64,000 nucleotides of DNA from Alkalibaculum sporogenes (lineage in GTDB: Bacteria; Bacillota; Clostridia; Eubacteriales; Alkalibacteraceae), in contig NZ_WHNX01000006.1 of NCBI RefSeq assembly GCF_009362815.1, forward strand, positions 62,001 to 126,000, in the 5' to 3' direction. The position numbers were made by a program, and so were the translations under genes. A model generated the notes under the pieces. It did not search any database. It was not told the DNA's origin and was given only the letters and a program-made list of their open reading frames with translations. Below are positions 1 through 7,861 of this stretch, piece after piece. Numbering within the stretch: position 1 is the first letter of the stretch; each line of letters begins with the position of its first letter.

Positions 1-97
1 ATTTATAGAGTAAGAGTGCCTTCAAGTTAATATCAATATCTATAATACACATTATAAACTGCAATACCTAGTGTAGGAATGTAAAGGAGGATTATTT

Positions 98-1783
98 GTG
101 TTACTTGAACTTAATGTGAAAAATTATGCTCTTATAGAAAATTTAAATATCCAATTTGCAAAAGGATTTAATGTGATAACTGGTGAAACTGGTGTTGGAA
201 AATCTATAATAATAGATGCCCTTACAATGTGTTTAGGTAATAGAGCTAGCAAAGACATTGTCAGAAAAGACAAAGAGAAGATGATTGCACAAGCTCTTTT
301 TTTCATAGAAAATCCTAGTAAAGAAGTTAAAGTTTTTTTTGATAGATTAGGAATAGATGATGTTAATAATATAATACTTACTAGGGAAGTTACTAGCAGT
401 GGTAAGAGTATTGCAAGAATAAACGGAATTGTAGTAAATGTAAACGATCTAAGGCAACTAGGTACCTTGTTAGTTGATATACATAGTCAAAGAGAGCATC
501 AATCCCTTTTAGATAGAAGTAAACATATTTCAATAATAGATAATTATATTGGTGTATCGTTAGAAAAGCCATTAGAAGAGTTAAAGTTAATACTAGCTAA
601 ATATAGAGAACTTATAAATCGTAGAGATAAAATAATTAAAGAAGAAATGCAAATGGAAAGAGAAAAAGATTTGTTGCAGTTTCAATCAAAAGAATTATCT
701 GAAATTACATTGGTCCAAGGGGAAGATGAAGAATTAGAAAGTCAATATAAAATTTTAAATAATTCGGAGATGATATTTACTAATAGTAATATAGCATACG
801 AGCTATTATACCTAAATGAAAAGTCTGTCTATAATGAATTATCAAAATCAATAGATTATATAGAGAAGATAAAGAAGATTGATGAAAAGGTCACTGATTA
901 TCTTAACATACTAAATGAGGCACTTCTTTTAATAGAAGACGGTGCTCATTCTATAAGAGATTATAAAGATGAGATTAATTATAATCAAGATGAACTAGAA
1001 GATTTAAATAGAAAAATTGTGAAAATTGACAACTTGAAAAAAAAGTATGGTCCCGAAATTAAAGACATTTTAGACTATAAAGAATACGTGGAACAAAGAT
1101 TAGAAATAATCGTAAATAAGAATGAAGTGCTTAGTGAACTAGACAAAAAAATTGATATACAAAAAGATAATTACTTAAAAATTGCAAATACTATTTCTAA
1201 TATTAGAAAAAAAAATGCACAAATTTTTGAAAAAAAAATTACTAAGGAATTAAAAGATTTAGCTATGGAAAAAGCTGTTTTTAAAGTTGAACAAAATATC
1301 GATGAATCAAGGTTTTCAACTATGGGAATTGATAATATAGAGTTCTTTATTAAAACTAATGCAGGAGAGGATTTTAAGCCATTAGTTAAAACAGCTTCTG
1401 GTGGAGAATTATCTAGGATTATTTTATCAATTAAGAATATTATTAATCTTTCGGATAATATAGATACTTTAATCTTTGATGAAGTTGATACGGGAATAAG
1501 TGGGCGGAGTGCACAAACAGTAGCGAAAAAAATAAATAATATATCGATTAATACTCAAGTAGTATGTATATCTCATTTACCACAAATTGCTTCAATGGCA
1601 GATATTCATTATAATGTCATAAAAGAAAGCACTGAAAATGAGACATTTACAATATTTAAAAAATTAAATATAAATGAACGGTGTATAGAATTAGCAAAAA
1701 TGACTAGTGGACATGAATTAACTGAAAAGAGTATAGACCATGCACGAGAGATGTTAATACTCAATGGTAAAATATCTCCATGA
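98..1783 (+). CDS. recN: DNA repair protein RecN
   Basis: SMC-like ATPase of recombinational double-strand break repair, acting on the nucleoid. The 561 residues match the family length. Walker A GETGVGKS lies at residues 29-36, a long charged coiled-coil region at about 150-370, an ABC signature TASGGELSR near 431 and Walker B LIFDEVDTG near 457. The start is GTG, preceded by an AAAGGAGGA ribosome site. It is the first gene of the recN-spoIVB-spo0A block known from Bacillus and Clostridia; the argR/ahrC gene usually upstream would lie outside the window. Assignment is secure. Confidence 0.97.
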   Translation: MLLELNVKNYALIENLNIQFAKGFNVITGETGVGKSIIIDALTMCLGNRASKDIVRKDKEKMIAQALFFIENPSKEVKVFFDRLGIDDVNNIILTREVTSSGKSIARINGIVVNVNDLRQLGTLLVDIHSQREHQSLLDRSKHISIIDNYIGVSLEKPLEELKLILAKYRELINRRDKIIKEEMQMEREKDLLQFQSKELSEITLVQGEDEELESQYKILNNSEMIFTNSNIAYELLYLNEKSVYNELSKSIDYIEKIKKIDEKVTDYLNILNEALLLIEDGAHSIRDYKDEINYNQDELEDLNRKIVKIDNLKKKYGPEIKDILDYKEYVEQRLEIIVNKNEVLSELDKKIDIQKDNYLKIANTISNIRKKNAQIFEKKITKELKDLAMEKAVFKVEQNIDESRFSTMGIDNIEFFIKTNAGEDFKPLVKTASGGELSRIILSIKNIINLSDNIDTLIFDEVDTGISGRSAQTVAKKINNISINTQVVCISHLPQIASMADIHYNVIKESTENETFTIFKKLNINERCIELAKMTSGHELTEKSIDHAREMLILNGKISP

Positions 1784-1825
1784 TACCATTGATAAACTTA
1801 CCTATATGATTGCTTTACAAAAATA

Positions 1826-1854
1826 GAATATAACAATTAAGGCAGGAGAAAATA
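1826..1854 (+). promoter_or_regulatory. possible forespore (SigF/SigG-type) promoter of spoIVB
   Basis: GAATA at 1826-1830, a 14-base spacer, then GGAGAAAATA at 1845-1854 resembles the forespore sigma -35/-10 pattern (GYWTA, GGnAAnAHTR) with mismatches. It lies 36 bases before the spoIVB start. The same half-sites and spacer recur before sigG. Pattern match only. Confidence 0.3.
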
Positions 1855-1889
1855 GACTTATATCCAATAAAGGAGGTGAGATTCTTTCT

Positions 1890-3185
1890 ATGAGAGAGAA
1901 ACTAAACCAAAGGAAAATAAGTCTATTTTTTATTTTTTGCATTTTAATAGTTTTTACAGTATATATAGCATTGAGTTACATGCTTGTACCAAATGAATTG
2001 TACTTACTTAGTGGGAAAAATAGTATTCTTAAATATGACTTGCCAGTTAGAGTGAACATATCAAGTGAAAATAATGAAATTCTACAAGTAAATGGAAATA
2101 TATCATCAAACTACGATATAAGCTTGAGAGAACCATTGACAGTAAAAAGTGAAGAGTCAGGAATCGTAGATTTAAAATTAAAGATATTTGGAATATTACC
2201 AGCTAGTGTCCAGGTGAAGATTCTTCCAGATATTAAATTATATCCTGGAGGTCAACTTGTGGGTGTAAAATTAGAAACAGAAGGTGTTATTATAGTAGGG
2301 TTGCAAGAGTTAGAGGCAGTTGATGAAAAACTATACAATCCGGGAAAAGACTCTCAATTAATGTTGGGAGATATCATTTATAAGGTTAATAATGTAGAAG
2401 TAAATACTGCAGAAGAAGTAACAGCTATGATCAATGAATTAACAGGTGAATCAGTTAAACTTCATATTCATAGAAATAGTAAAAATGAAGTTGTAAAGAT
2501 AGAACCTGTAAAATGCAAATCAGATAATACGTATAGATTAGGTTTGTGGGTAAGAGATAATACAGCAGGAATTGGTACAATGACTTTTTATGAAGATCAA
2601 AGTAATAAATTTGGAGCTCTTGGTCATCCAATTACTGATATTACAACAAATATTACGGTTCCTGTAAAAGATGGTTCTATTGTATCTTCAAAAGTACTGT
2701 CAATTCTACCAGGTAAATCAGGTACACCTGGTGAAATAAGAGGTGTGTTCTACAATGAAAAAGAAGTGCTAGGGCAATTGAACAAAAATACAGAAAATGG
2801 AGTATTTGGAAGGTTGACTGAAAGATTAGATAATAAATTATATGATGCCCCTTTAGATATAGGACTTCAAAGTGATATTGAAGTAGGTGAAGCAAAAATA
2901 TTGACTACTTTAGAAGATGACACAGTTGAAATGTTTGACATTTATATAGAAAAAGTGAATATGCAGTTAAAGAAAAGTGGTAAAGGCTTAGTAATTAGAG
3001 TAACCGATGAAAAACTTCTAAATCAAACAGGAGGGATAATCCAAGGAATGAGTGGTAGCCCTATTATTCAAAATGGGAAAATAGTGGGTGCAGTTACACA
3101 TGTATTTGTAAATGATCCTACAAAGGGCTATGGAGTGTTTATTGAATGGATGTTAGAAGAAGCTGGAATAGCTTTTGTCGAATAA
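1890..3185 (+). CDS. spoIVB: SpoIVB serine peptidase (sporulation signalling, family S55)
   Basis: Forespore-made secreted peptidase that in B. subtilis cleaves SpoIVFA and triggers pro-SigK processing. There is an N-terminal membrane anchor at about 11-31, a PDZ domain at about 115-205 and the S55 peptidase domain after 220. The histidine of FGALGHPITD (H246) and the serine of GMSGSP (about 388-390) match the catalytic residues of the family. Length 431 is typical. A strong AAAGGAGGTGAG site precedes the ATG. It lies between recN and spo0A as in Bacillus. No SpoIVFA/FB pair is recognisable here; the M50 protein at 32295 is a different branch. Confidence 0.95.
   Translation: MREKLNQRKISLFFIFCILIVFTVYIALSYMLVPNELYLLSGKNSILKYDLPVRVNISSENNEILQVNGNISSNYDISLREPLTVKSEESGIVDLKLKIFGILPASVQVKILPDIKLYPGGQLVGVKLETEGVIIVGLQELEAVDEKLYNPGKDSQLMLGDIIYKVNNVEVNTAEEVTAMINELTGESVKLHIHRNSKNEVVKIEPVKCKSDNTYRLGLWVRDNTAGIGTMTFYEDQSNKFGALGHPITDITTNITVPVKDGSIVSSKVLSILPGKSGTPGEIRGVFYNEKEVLGQLNKNTENGVFGRLTERLDNKLYDAPLDIGLQSDIEVGEAKILTTLEDDTVEMFDIYIEKVNMQLKKSGKGLVIRVTDEKLLNQTGGIIQGMSGSPIIQNGKIVGAVTHVFVNDPTKGYGVFIEWMLEEAGIAFVE
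3176..3182 (+). promoter_or_regulatory. Spo0A box (TGTCGAA) upstream of spo0A
   Basis: A perfect TGTCGAA 0A-box core overlaps the last codons and stop of spoIVB, about 45 bases before the SigH-type -35 of spo0A. Autoregulation of spo0A through 0A boxes is known in B. subtilis. A single 7-mer is weak alone; the location raises its credibility. Confidence 0.5.
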
Positions 3186-3224
3186 GTGAAAAAAACATAA
3201 AAAATGTAAAAATTGATAATTATA

Positions 3225-3255
3225 GAAGGAATATAGTAAAAATAATAGAATTATA
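3225..3255 (+). promoter_or_regulatory. SigH-type promoter of spo0A
   Basis: AGGAATA at 3227-3233 is followed by 11 bases and then a block containing GAATTA at 3248-3253. This fits the B. subtilis SigH consensus RnAGGAWWW-N11/12-RnnGAATWW at every specified base. It lies about 60 bases upstream of the spo0A start, where a sporulation promoter would be expected. Confidence 0.65.
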
Positions 3256-3315
3256 TTATATAATAGGGTTATACAGAAAATTATATTGTATATTATCTAA
3301 AAGGGGGATATCATA

Positions 3316-4107
3316 ATGAAATTACACAAAGTTGTAATTGCTGATGACAACAAAGATTTTAACGAGTTAGTAGCAGAATATATAAATAAACAAAAAGAAT
3401 TTAAAATAGTAGGTAGAGCTTTTAATGGCAATGAATTATTAGAACTCGTTAAAACAGAAGAACCTGATATAATTGTTTTAGATGTTATTATGCCTGAATT
3501 AGACGGATTAGGTGTATTAGAACGGTTGAATTGTGTTAATGGTAAATGTCAGCCTAAAATAATTATGTTGTCAGCTGTAGGGCAAGATAAAATAACAAAA
3601 AGAGCGATGGCTTTGGGTGCTGATTATTATATCGTTAAACCTTTTGAATTAGATTCATTAGTAAGTAGAATGAAACAACTAGTAGAGAATACTTTTGAAT
3701 TCTCTGAAAATGAGGTAAGAAGAGAGTTCATAAAAGAAACGACTGACATAAAAGATTATATGTATGAAATTACAACAATCTTACACGAAGTTGGAGTTCC
3801 TGCACATATTAAAGGTTATATATATCTAAGAGAAGCAATACAAATGGTAATAGATAATATAGAATTATTAGGTGCTGTAACTAAAGAATTGTATCCAAAC
3901 ATTGCTGAAAAACACAATACCACTGCTAGTAGAGTGGAAAGAGCTATTCGTCATGCAATTGAAGTAGCTTGGTCTAGAGGGCGAGTGGAAACTATTGATA
4001 ATATTTTTGGATATACTATAGATAATCATAAAGGCAAACCTACCAACTCAGAATTTGTTGCAATGGTAGCTGATAAGCTTAGATTAGAGAGATATACTTA
4101 TGCATAA
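3316..4107 (+). CDS. spo0A: Stage 0 sporulation response regulator Spo0A
   Basis: Master regulator of sporulation entry. The receiver domain (1-125) has the acidic pair D10/D11, the phospho-acceptor D56 in [11 protein letters not shown] and the conserved lysine near 108 (VKPFE). The C-terminal Spo0A DNA-binding domain (about 145-263) carries the signatures [19 protein letters not shown] and IDNIFGYT. Length 263 is normal. The ribosome site is AAAGGGGG. It is monocistronic, with a SigH-type promoter before it and a terminator after it. Confidence 0.99.
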   Translation: MKLHKVVIADDNKDFNELVAEYINKQKEFKIVGRAFNGNELLELVKTEEPDIIVLDVIMPELDGLGVLERLNCVNGKCQPKIIMLSAVGQDKITKRAMALGADYYIVKPFELDSLVSRMKQLVENTFEFSENEVRREFIKETTDIKDYMYEITTILHEVGVPAHIKGYIYLREAIQMVIDNIELLGAVTKELYPNIAEKHNTTASRVERAIRHAIEVAWSRGRVETIDNIFGYTIDNHKGKPTNSEFVAMVADKLRLERYTYA

Positions 4108-4147
4108 ATAAATTTTGCTTAAAAAGTAATGATGTCGTTTACATGAA

Positions 4148-4173
4148 TAAAAAGCAGGGTATCCTGCTTTTTT
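4148..4173 (+). terminator. Rho-independent terminator after spo0A
   Basis: AAAAAGCAGG, loop GTAT, CCTGCTTTTTT: a GC-containing stem with a T tract, 40 bases after the spo0A stop. Confidence 0.9.
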
Positions 4174-4247
4174 GATGTATAAAGTTTGTAAAAAAAAAGT
4201 CAATATGCTAAAATATAAGTGAAAATTGGAATAATGGAGGAATAAAT

Positions 4248-4817
4248 ATGGAAAGATTTGTACCAGTAGGTATCTCTAACAGACATGTTCATTTATCTCA
4301 AAAAGATCTTGAGATATTATTTGGTTTAGGCTATACATTGACACATATGAAAGACTTGTCTCAACCTGGACAGTATGCATGCGAAGAAAAAATTGATGTT
4401 GTGGGAGTCAAAGGAACTTTAAAGGGAGTTAGAATTTTAGGACCTGTAAGAAAAGATACGCAAATAGAAATTTCTGTTGCAGATGGATTTGTTTTAGGTG
4501 TAAAAGCACCAATTAGAGATTCTGGAGATTTAAATGACTCGCCTGGATTAAAAATAGTTGGACCTAAGGGTGAAGTTGAACTTAACAAAGGCGCTATAAT
4601 TGCTTCAAGGCATATTCATATGAGTGTTGAAGAAGGTGAAAAGTTTAATCTTAAAGATAAAGATATAGTTAATGTACAAATTGAAGGTAAAAGAGGATTA
4701 ATATTTAATAATGTATTAGTTCGTGTTAACAAAGACTATAGACTAGAATTGCATGTGGATATAGAAGAAGGTAATGCAGCAGGGCTTAAAAATGGACAGT
4801 TAGTAAAGATAGTTTAA
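4248..4817 (+). CDS. pduL: PduL-type phosphate propanoyltransferase/phosphotransacylase
   Basis: Converts propanoyl-CoA or acetyl-CoA and phosphate to the acyl phosphate. It has two PduL half-domains: SNRHVHLS near the N-terminus (H13, H15, zinc ligands in the family) and ASRHIHMS near 120. The 189 residues lack a microcompartment-targeting N-terminal extension and no microcompartment shell genes are nearby, so it probably serves as a cytosolic phosphotransacetylase feeding acetate kinase (inference). It stands alone with a TGGAGGA ribosome site and its own downstream terminator. Confidence 0.93.
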   Translation: MERFVPVGISNRHVHLSQKDLEILFGLGYTLTHMKDLSQPGQYACEEKIDVVGVKGTLKGVRILGPVRKDTQIEISVADGFVLGVKAPIRDSGDLNDSPGLKIVGPKGEVELNKGAIIASRHIHMSVEEGEKFNLKDKDIVNVQIEGKRGLIFNNVLVRVNKDYRLELHVDIEEGNAAGLKNGQLVKIV

Positions 4818-4864
4818 TGCATCATAATATTGTTATTTATGCACAAAATATATTATAAAATTAG

Positions 4865-4892
4865 AAAGCAAAGCATTGAGCTTTGTTTTTTA
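4865..4892 (+). terminator. terminator after pduL
   Basis: AAAGCAAAGC, ATTGA loop, GCTTTGTTTTTT: a six-pair core stem followed by six T, about 50 bases after the pduL stop. Confidence 0.75.
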
Positions 4893-5035
4893 ATAGGAGC
4901 GCTACTTCTCTATTCAATTAAAATAGAAAGGGTTATAGGGGAAAAATTCTCCCATCGCATTTATTTAATACCCTTGAATTTGAATTGTTTAAATAATATA
5001 ATAGTAAAATGTTATTAGAAAGAAGAGGTGGTATT

Positions 5036-5791
5036 ATGCCAAATCCAATAGCTTTAGAAATATTTGGGTTTAAATTGAGATGGTATGGTGTTTTAATTTC
5101 ATTAGGAATCCTGTTAGGGGTTCTCATAGCACTTAGAAGAGGTGCTAAAAAGAACGTAATAGCAGATGATTTGCTAGATGTTTTAATTGTTGGAATACCA
5201 TGTGCTATTATAGGAGCAAGGTTGTATTACGTCATCTTTAACTTAGGTTATTATACAAATCATCCTAATGAGATCATAGCCATTTGGGAAGGTGGTCTAG
5301 CTATTCATGGGGGTTTAATAGCTGCTATCTTAGGAGGATATATTACTTGCAAAGTTAAAAAACTAGATTTTTTAAAAATACTAGATATATTTGCACCATG
5401 CTTTCCGTTGGGACAAGCAATAGGAAGATGGGGCAATTATTTTAATCAAGAAGCTTATGGTGGGGAAACAACATTACCGTGGGCAATTACAGTAATGGAT
5501 CCAGTAAAAGGGTCTATACAAGTACACCCTACTTTTTTATATGAAAGTATATGGAATACCTTATTGTTTGGTTTTATATTATTCTATGAAAAAAGGTTTA
5601 AGAAAGCAGAAGGTGAACTTATATGTATATATGCTATATTTTACTCAGTAGGAAGATTTTTTATTGAGGGTTTAAGAACAGATAGCCTTTATTTTATGGG
5701 ATTTAGAACAGCGCAATTAATTAGTATAGTTTTTGTGGTGATTGGCTCAGTTATACTTGTAAAACTTAGAAAAAAAGCTGTTGAATTGTAA
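5036..5791 (+). CDS. lgt: Prolipoprotein diacylglyceryl transferase
   Basis: Membrane enzyme that transfers diacylglycerol to the lipobox cysteine of prelipoproteins; the lipoprotein at 62611 would be a substrate. It has seven hydrophobic segments and the signature GRWGNYFNQEAYGG at about 133-146. The start at 5036 is chosen over an upstream in-frame ATG because AGAGGTG at 5024-5030 is correctly spaced and MPNPIALEIFGF is the usual beginning. Length 251 is slightly short but within the family range. Confidence 0.97.
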   Translation: MPNPIALEIFGFKLRWYGVLISLGILLGVLIALRRGAKKNVIADDLLDVLIVGIPCAIIGARLYYVIFNLGYYTNHPNEIIAIWEGGLAIHGGLIAAILGGYITCKVKKLDFLKILDIFAPCFPLGQAIGRWGNYFNQEAYGGETTLPWAITVMDPVKGSIQVHPTFLYESIWNTLLFGFILFYEKRFKKAEGELICIYAIFYSVGRFFIEGLRTDSLYFMGFRTAQLISIVFVVIGSVILVKLRKKAVEL

Positions 5792-5839
5792 AATTAAATA
5801 ATAAAAGTGAGATAATAATAATTTATCAATAATATTAAA

Positions 5840-5870
5840 AGAAGACAATAATAAATGTCTTTTTTTTTGT
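5840..5870 (+). terminator. terminator between lgt and the dcw cluster
   Basis: AAGACA/TGTCTT stem with an AT-rich loop followed by a run of T. It separates lgt from the mraZ promoter. Confidence 0.7.
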
Positions 5871-5888
5871 GTAATTATACCTATATGC

Positions 5889-5933
5889 TTGTACAAAGTG
5901 GGCGTGAGTGGTATAATGTGGTTAGTTGTGGGG
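5889..5933 (+). promoter_or_regulatory. dcw-cluster promoter with four-repeat MraZ operator
   Basis: TTGTAC (5889-5894), a 17-base spacer and TATAAT (5912-5917) form a SigA-type promoter. GTGG occurs at 5898, 5908, 5918 and 5928, exactly every 10 bases, the first and last extended to GTGGG. Direct repeats of this sort (TGGG boxes with 10-bp phasing) are the known binding site of MraZ. They overlie the -10 region, which predicts autorepression of the cluster. Confidence 0.85.
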
Positions 5934-5951
5934 AAGATAGAGGTGTGTGCT

Positions 5952-6383
5952 GTGTTTATTGGAGAGTATCAGCATAATATTGACGAAAAAGGAAGGCTTA
6001 CTATGCCTTCAAAATTTAGAGATGAGTTAGGCTTAAAGTTTGTTGTAACTAAAGGTCTTGATAAATGTCTGTTTATTTTTCCTACAGAAGAATGGAGTAA
6101 ATTTGAAGAAAAACTAAAAACTTTACCTATATCTAGCAAAGACGCTAGAGCTTTTTCTAGATTTTTCTTTGCAGGTGCGACTGAATGTGAACTCGATAAA
6201 CAAGGCAGAATAATGTTGCCTGCTAATTTACGAAATTACGCTCAAATCACAAAGGAAACATTTGTCATAGGTGTTTCTAGTAGATTAGAGATATGGAATA
6301 AAGAAAATTGGGAAGATTATAATGATGATGATGATTTGAGTTATGATTCTATTGCAGAAAAAATGACTATGCTAGGAATATAA
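5952..6383 (+). CDS. mraZ: Transcriptional regulator MraZ
   Basis: Ring-forming AbrB-like DNA-binding protein that controls its own dcw operon. The 143 residues contain two SpoVT/AbrB-like repeats with the signatures [20 protein letters not shown] and [15 protein letters not shown]. The GTG at 5952 is chosen: GAGGTG lies seven bases upstream and the family begins MFIGEYxH. An earlier in-frame ATG at 5889 would overlap the promoter and add a non-conserved extension. First gene of a long + strand cluster through ftsZ. Confidence 0.95.
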   Translation: MFIGEYQHNIDEKGRLTMPSKFRDELGLKFVVTKGLDKCLFIFPTEEWSKFEEKLKTLPISSKDARAFSRFFFAGATECELDKQGRIMLPANLRNYAQITKETFVIGVSSRLEIWNKENWEDYNDDDDLSYDSIAEKMTMLGI

Positions 6384-6417
6384 GGTAGAGTAACACACAC
6401 TACATTTGAGGTGTAAT

Positions 6418-7353
6418 ATGGAATTAATGCATACTTCGGTACTACTAGATGAATGTTTGTCCGGATTAAATATAAAAGAAAATGGAATCTATGTAGACGC
6501 TACATTAGGTGGAGCAGGCCATAGTAGAGAAATCTGTAAATTGCTGAGCAAAAATGGGACTTTAATCGGTATTGATCAAGATGATTATGCACTAGAAAGA
6601 GCTACTAAGAACTTAGATGTATTTGAATGTAAGAAAATTCTTGTGAGAGATAACTTTAGAAATATAAAAGATATCATTTCTAATTTAGATATAAATGAAG
6701 TGGATGGAATATTAATGGACTTAGGAGTTTCTTCTTTCCAATTAGATGATGCTGATAGAGGGTTCTCGTATAATAATCAAGCTAAATTAGACATGCGTAT
6801 GGATAAGCGAAGTGAATTTTCTGCCTACAATTTAGTAAATGAATATAGTGAACGTGAAATCTTTAGAGTTATAAGACAATATGGAGAAGAAAAATTTGCT
6901 TCTAGAATTGCTAAAACAATTGTTAAAGCAAGAGTTGATAATCCTATAGAAACTACGGAAGATTTAGTAGAAATTATTAAAAGATCAATTCCAGCAAAAT
7001 TTAGAAGAGAGGGACCACATCCAGCAAAAAGAACCTTTCAAGCCATTAGAATAGAAGTTAATAGCGAACTTAGTATATTAGAAGATGCAATTAAAGATTC
7101 TATTTTCAGACTTGCTATAGGTGGGAGAATTTGCATGATAAGTTTTCACTCGTTAGAAGACCGTATCATAAAGCAAACTTACAAAGCCTTAGCAAATCCA
7201 TGTAAATGCCCTCCTGATTTTCCAGAGTGTGCGTGTGGGAAAGTACCATCTATTGAGGTAGTTACAAGAAAACCGATATATCCATCACAAGTGGAATTAG
7301 ATAATAACCCTAGATCGAGAAGTGCAAAATTACGAGTTGCTCAAAAAATATAG
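6418..7353 (+). CDS. rsmH: 16S rRNA (cytosine(1402)-N(4))-methyltransferase RsmH
   Basis: SAM-dependent methyltransferase that modifies C1402 of 16S rRNA in the ribosomal P site. The family signatures are present: HTSVLLDE at the start, the SAM site [24 protein letters not shown], and the C-terminal [11 protein letters not shown]. The start at 6418 has GAGGTG at correct spacing. Length 311 is typical. It follows mraZ directly, as in most bacteria. Confidence 0.98.
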   Translation: MELMHTSVLLDECLSGLNIKENGIYVDATLGGAGHSREICKLLSKNGTLIGIDQDDYALERATKNLDVFECKKILVRDNFRNIKDIISNLDINEVDGILMDLGVSSFQLDDADRGFSYNNQAKLDMRMDKRSEFSAYNLVNEYSEREIFRVIRQYGEEKFASRIAKTIVKARVDNPIETTEDLVEIIKRSIPAKFRREGPHPAKRTFQAIRIEVNSELSILEDAIKDSIFRLAIGGRICMISFHSLEDRIIKQTYKALANPCKCPPDFPECACGKVPSIEVVTRKPIYPSQVELDNNPRSRSAKLRVAQKI

Positions 7354-7379
7354 TATAATTTGTATAGGAGTGAATATTA

Positions 7380-7847
7380 ATGGTAATAACAGAAAAAAGA
7401 CGTTATAATTATTATTTAGAAGATGATGATATTGCAATCACAAGAATTAGAGATAAATATAAAAAAACTAACACAAAAAAGTTCAAATCACTTTCTAAAT
7501 GTGGATGTGTATTAATTGTATTGTTTGCTTTTTTTCTTGGTATTATGTTGTTAATTCAACACTCTAGAATAACTACGATTAACTCTGAAATTGTAGAAGT
7601 GGAAAAACAGTTAAAGGAAATTCAAATGATTAACGATAGTAAAGAAGGAATGCTTCTATCTACTTTAGATTTAGATTCAATAGAAAAAGTAGCAAAAGAA
7701 AAATTGGGCATGGTAGAACCTACGATAGATCAATACTCTTATTTAGCAATTTCAGACTCGAATTTGCGAGCTAATACTAATACTGATATACATACAGCAA
7801 ATGAAGATAAAGCCACGGGTTCATGGTTTACACGACTGATCGATTAA
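7380..7847 (+). CDS. ftsL: Cell division protein FtsL-like
   Basis: Small bitopic divisome protein: a basic N-terminal region, one membrane segment at about 42-62, then a coiled coil (residues 65-90) and the FtsL/DivIC-like motif IEKVAKEKLGMVEPT. Sequence conservation in this family is poor, so the call rests on topology, length (155) and position between rsmH and the division PBP. The C-terminal tail after 125 is polar and not conserved. It would pair with DivIB/FtsQ (18935) and DivIC. Confidence 0.85.
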   Translation: MVITEKRRYNYYLEDDDIAITRIRDKYKKTNTKKFKSLSKCGCVLIVLFAFFLGIMLLIQHSRITTINSEIVEVEKQLKEIQMINDSKEGMLLSTLDLDSIEKVAKEKLGMVEPTIDQYSYLAISDSNLRANTNTDIHTANEDKATGSWFTRLID

Positions 7848-7861
7848 TAGGAGGGGATGAT

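Noticed and set aside
4830-5018. + strand open frame between pduL and lgt
   Set aside because: It runs through the pduL terminator, has no ribosome site and ends before lgt; low-complexity AT-rich translation.
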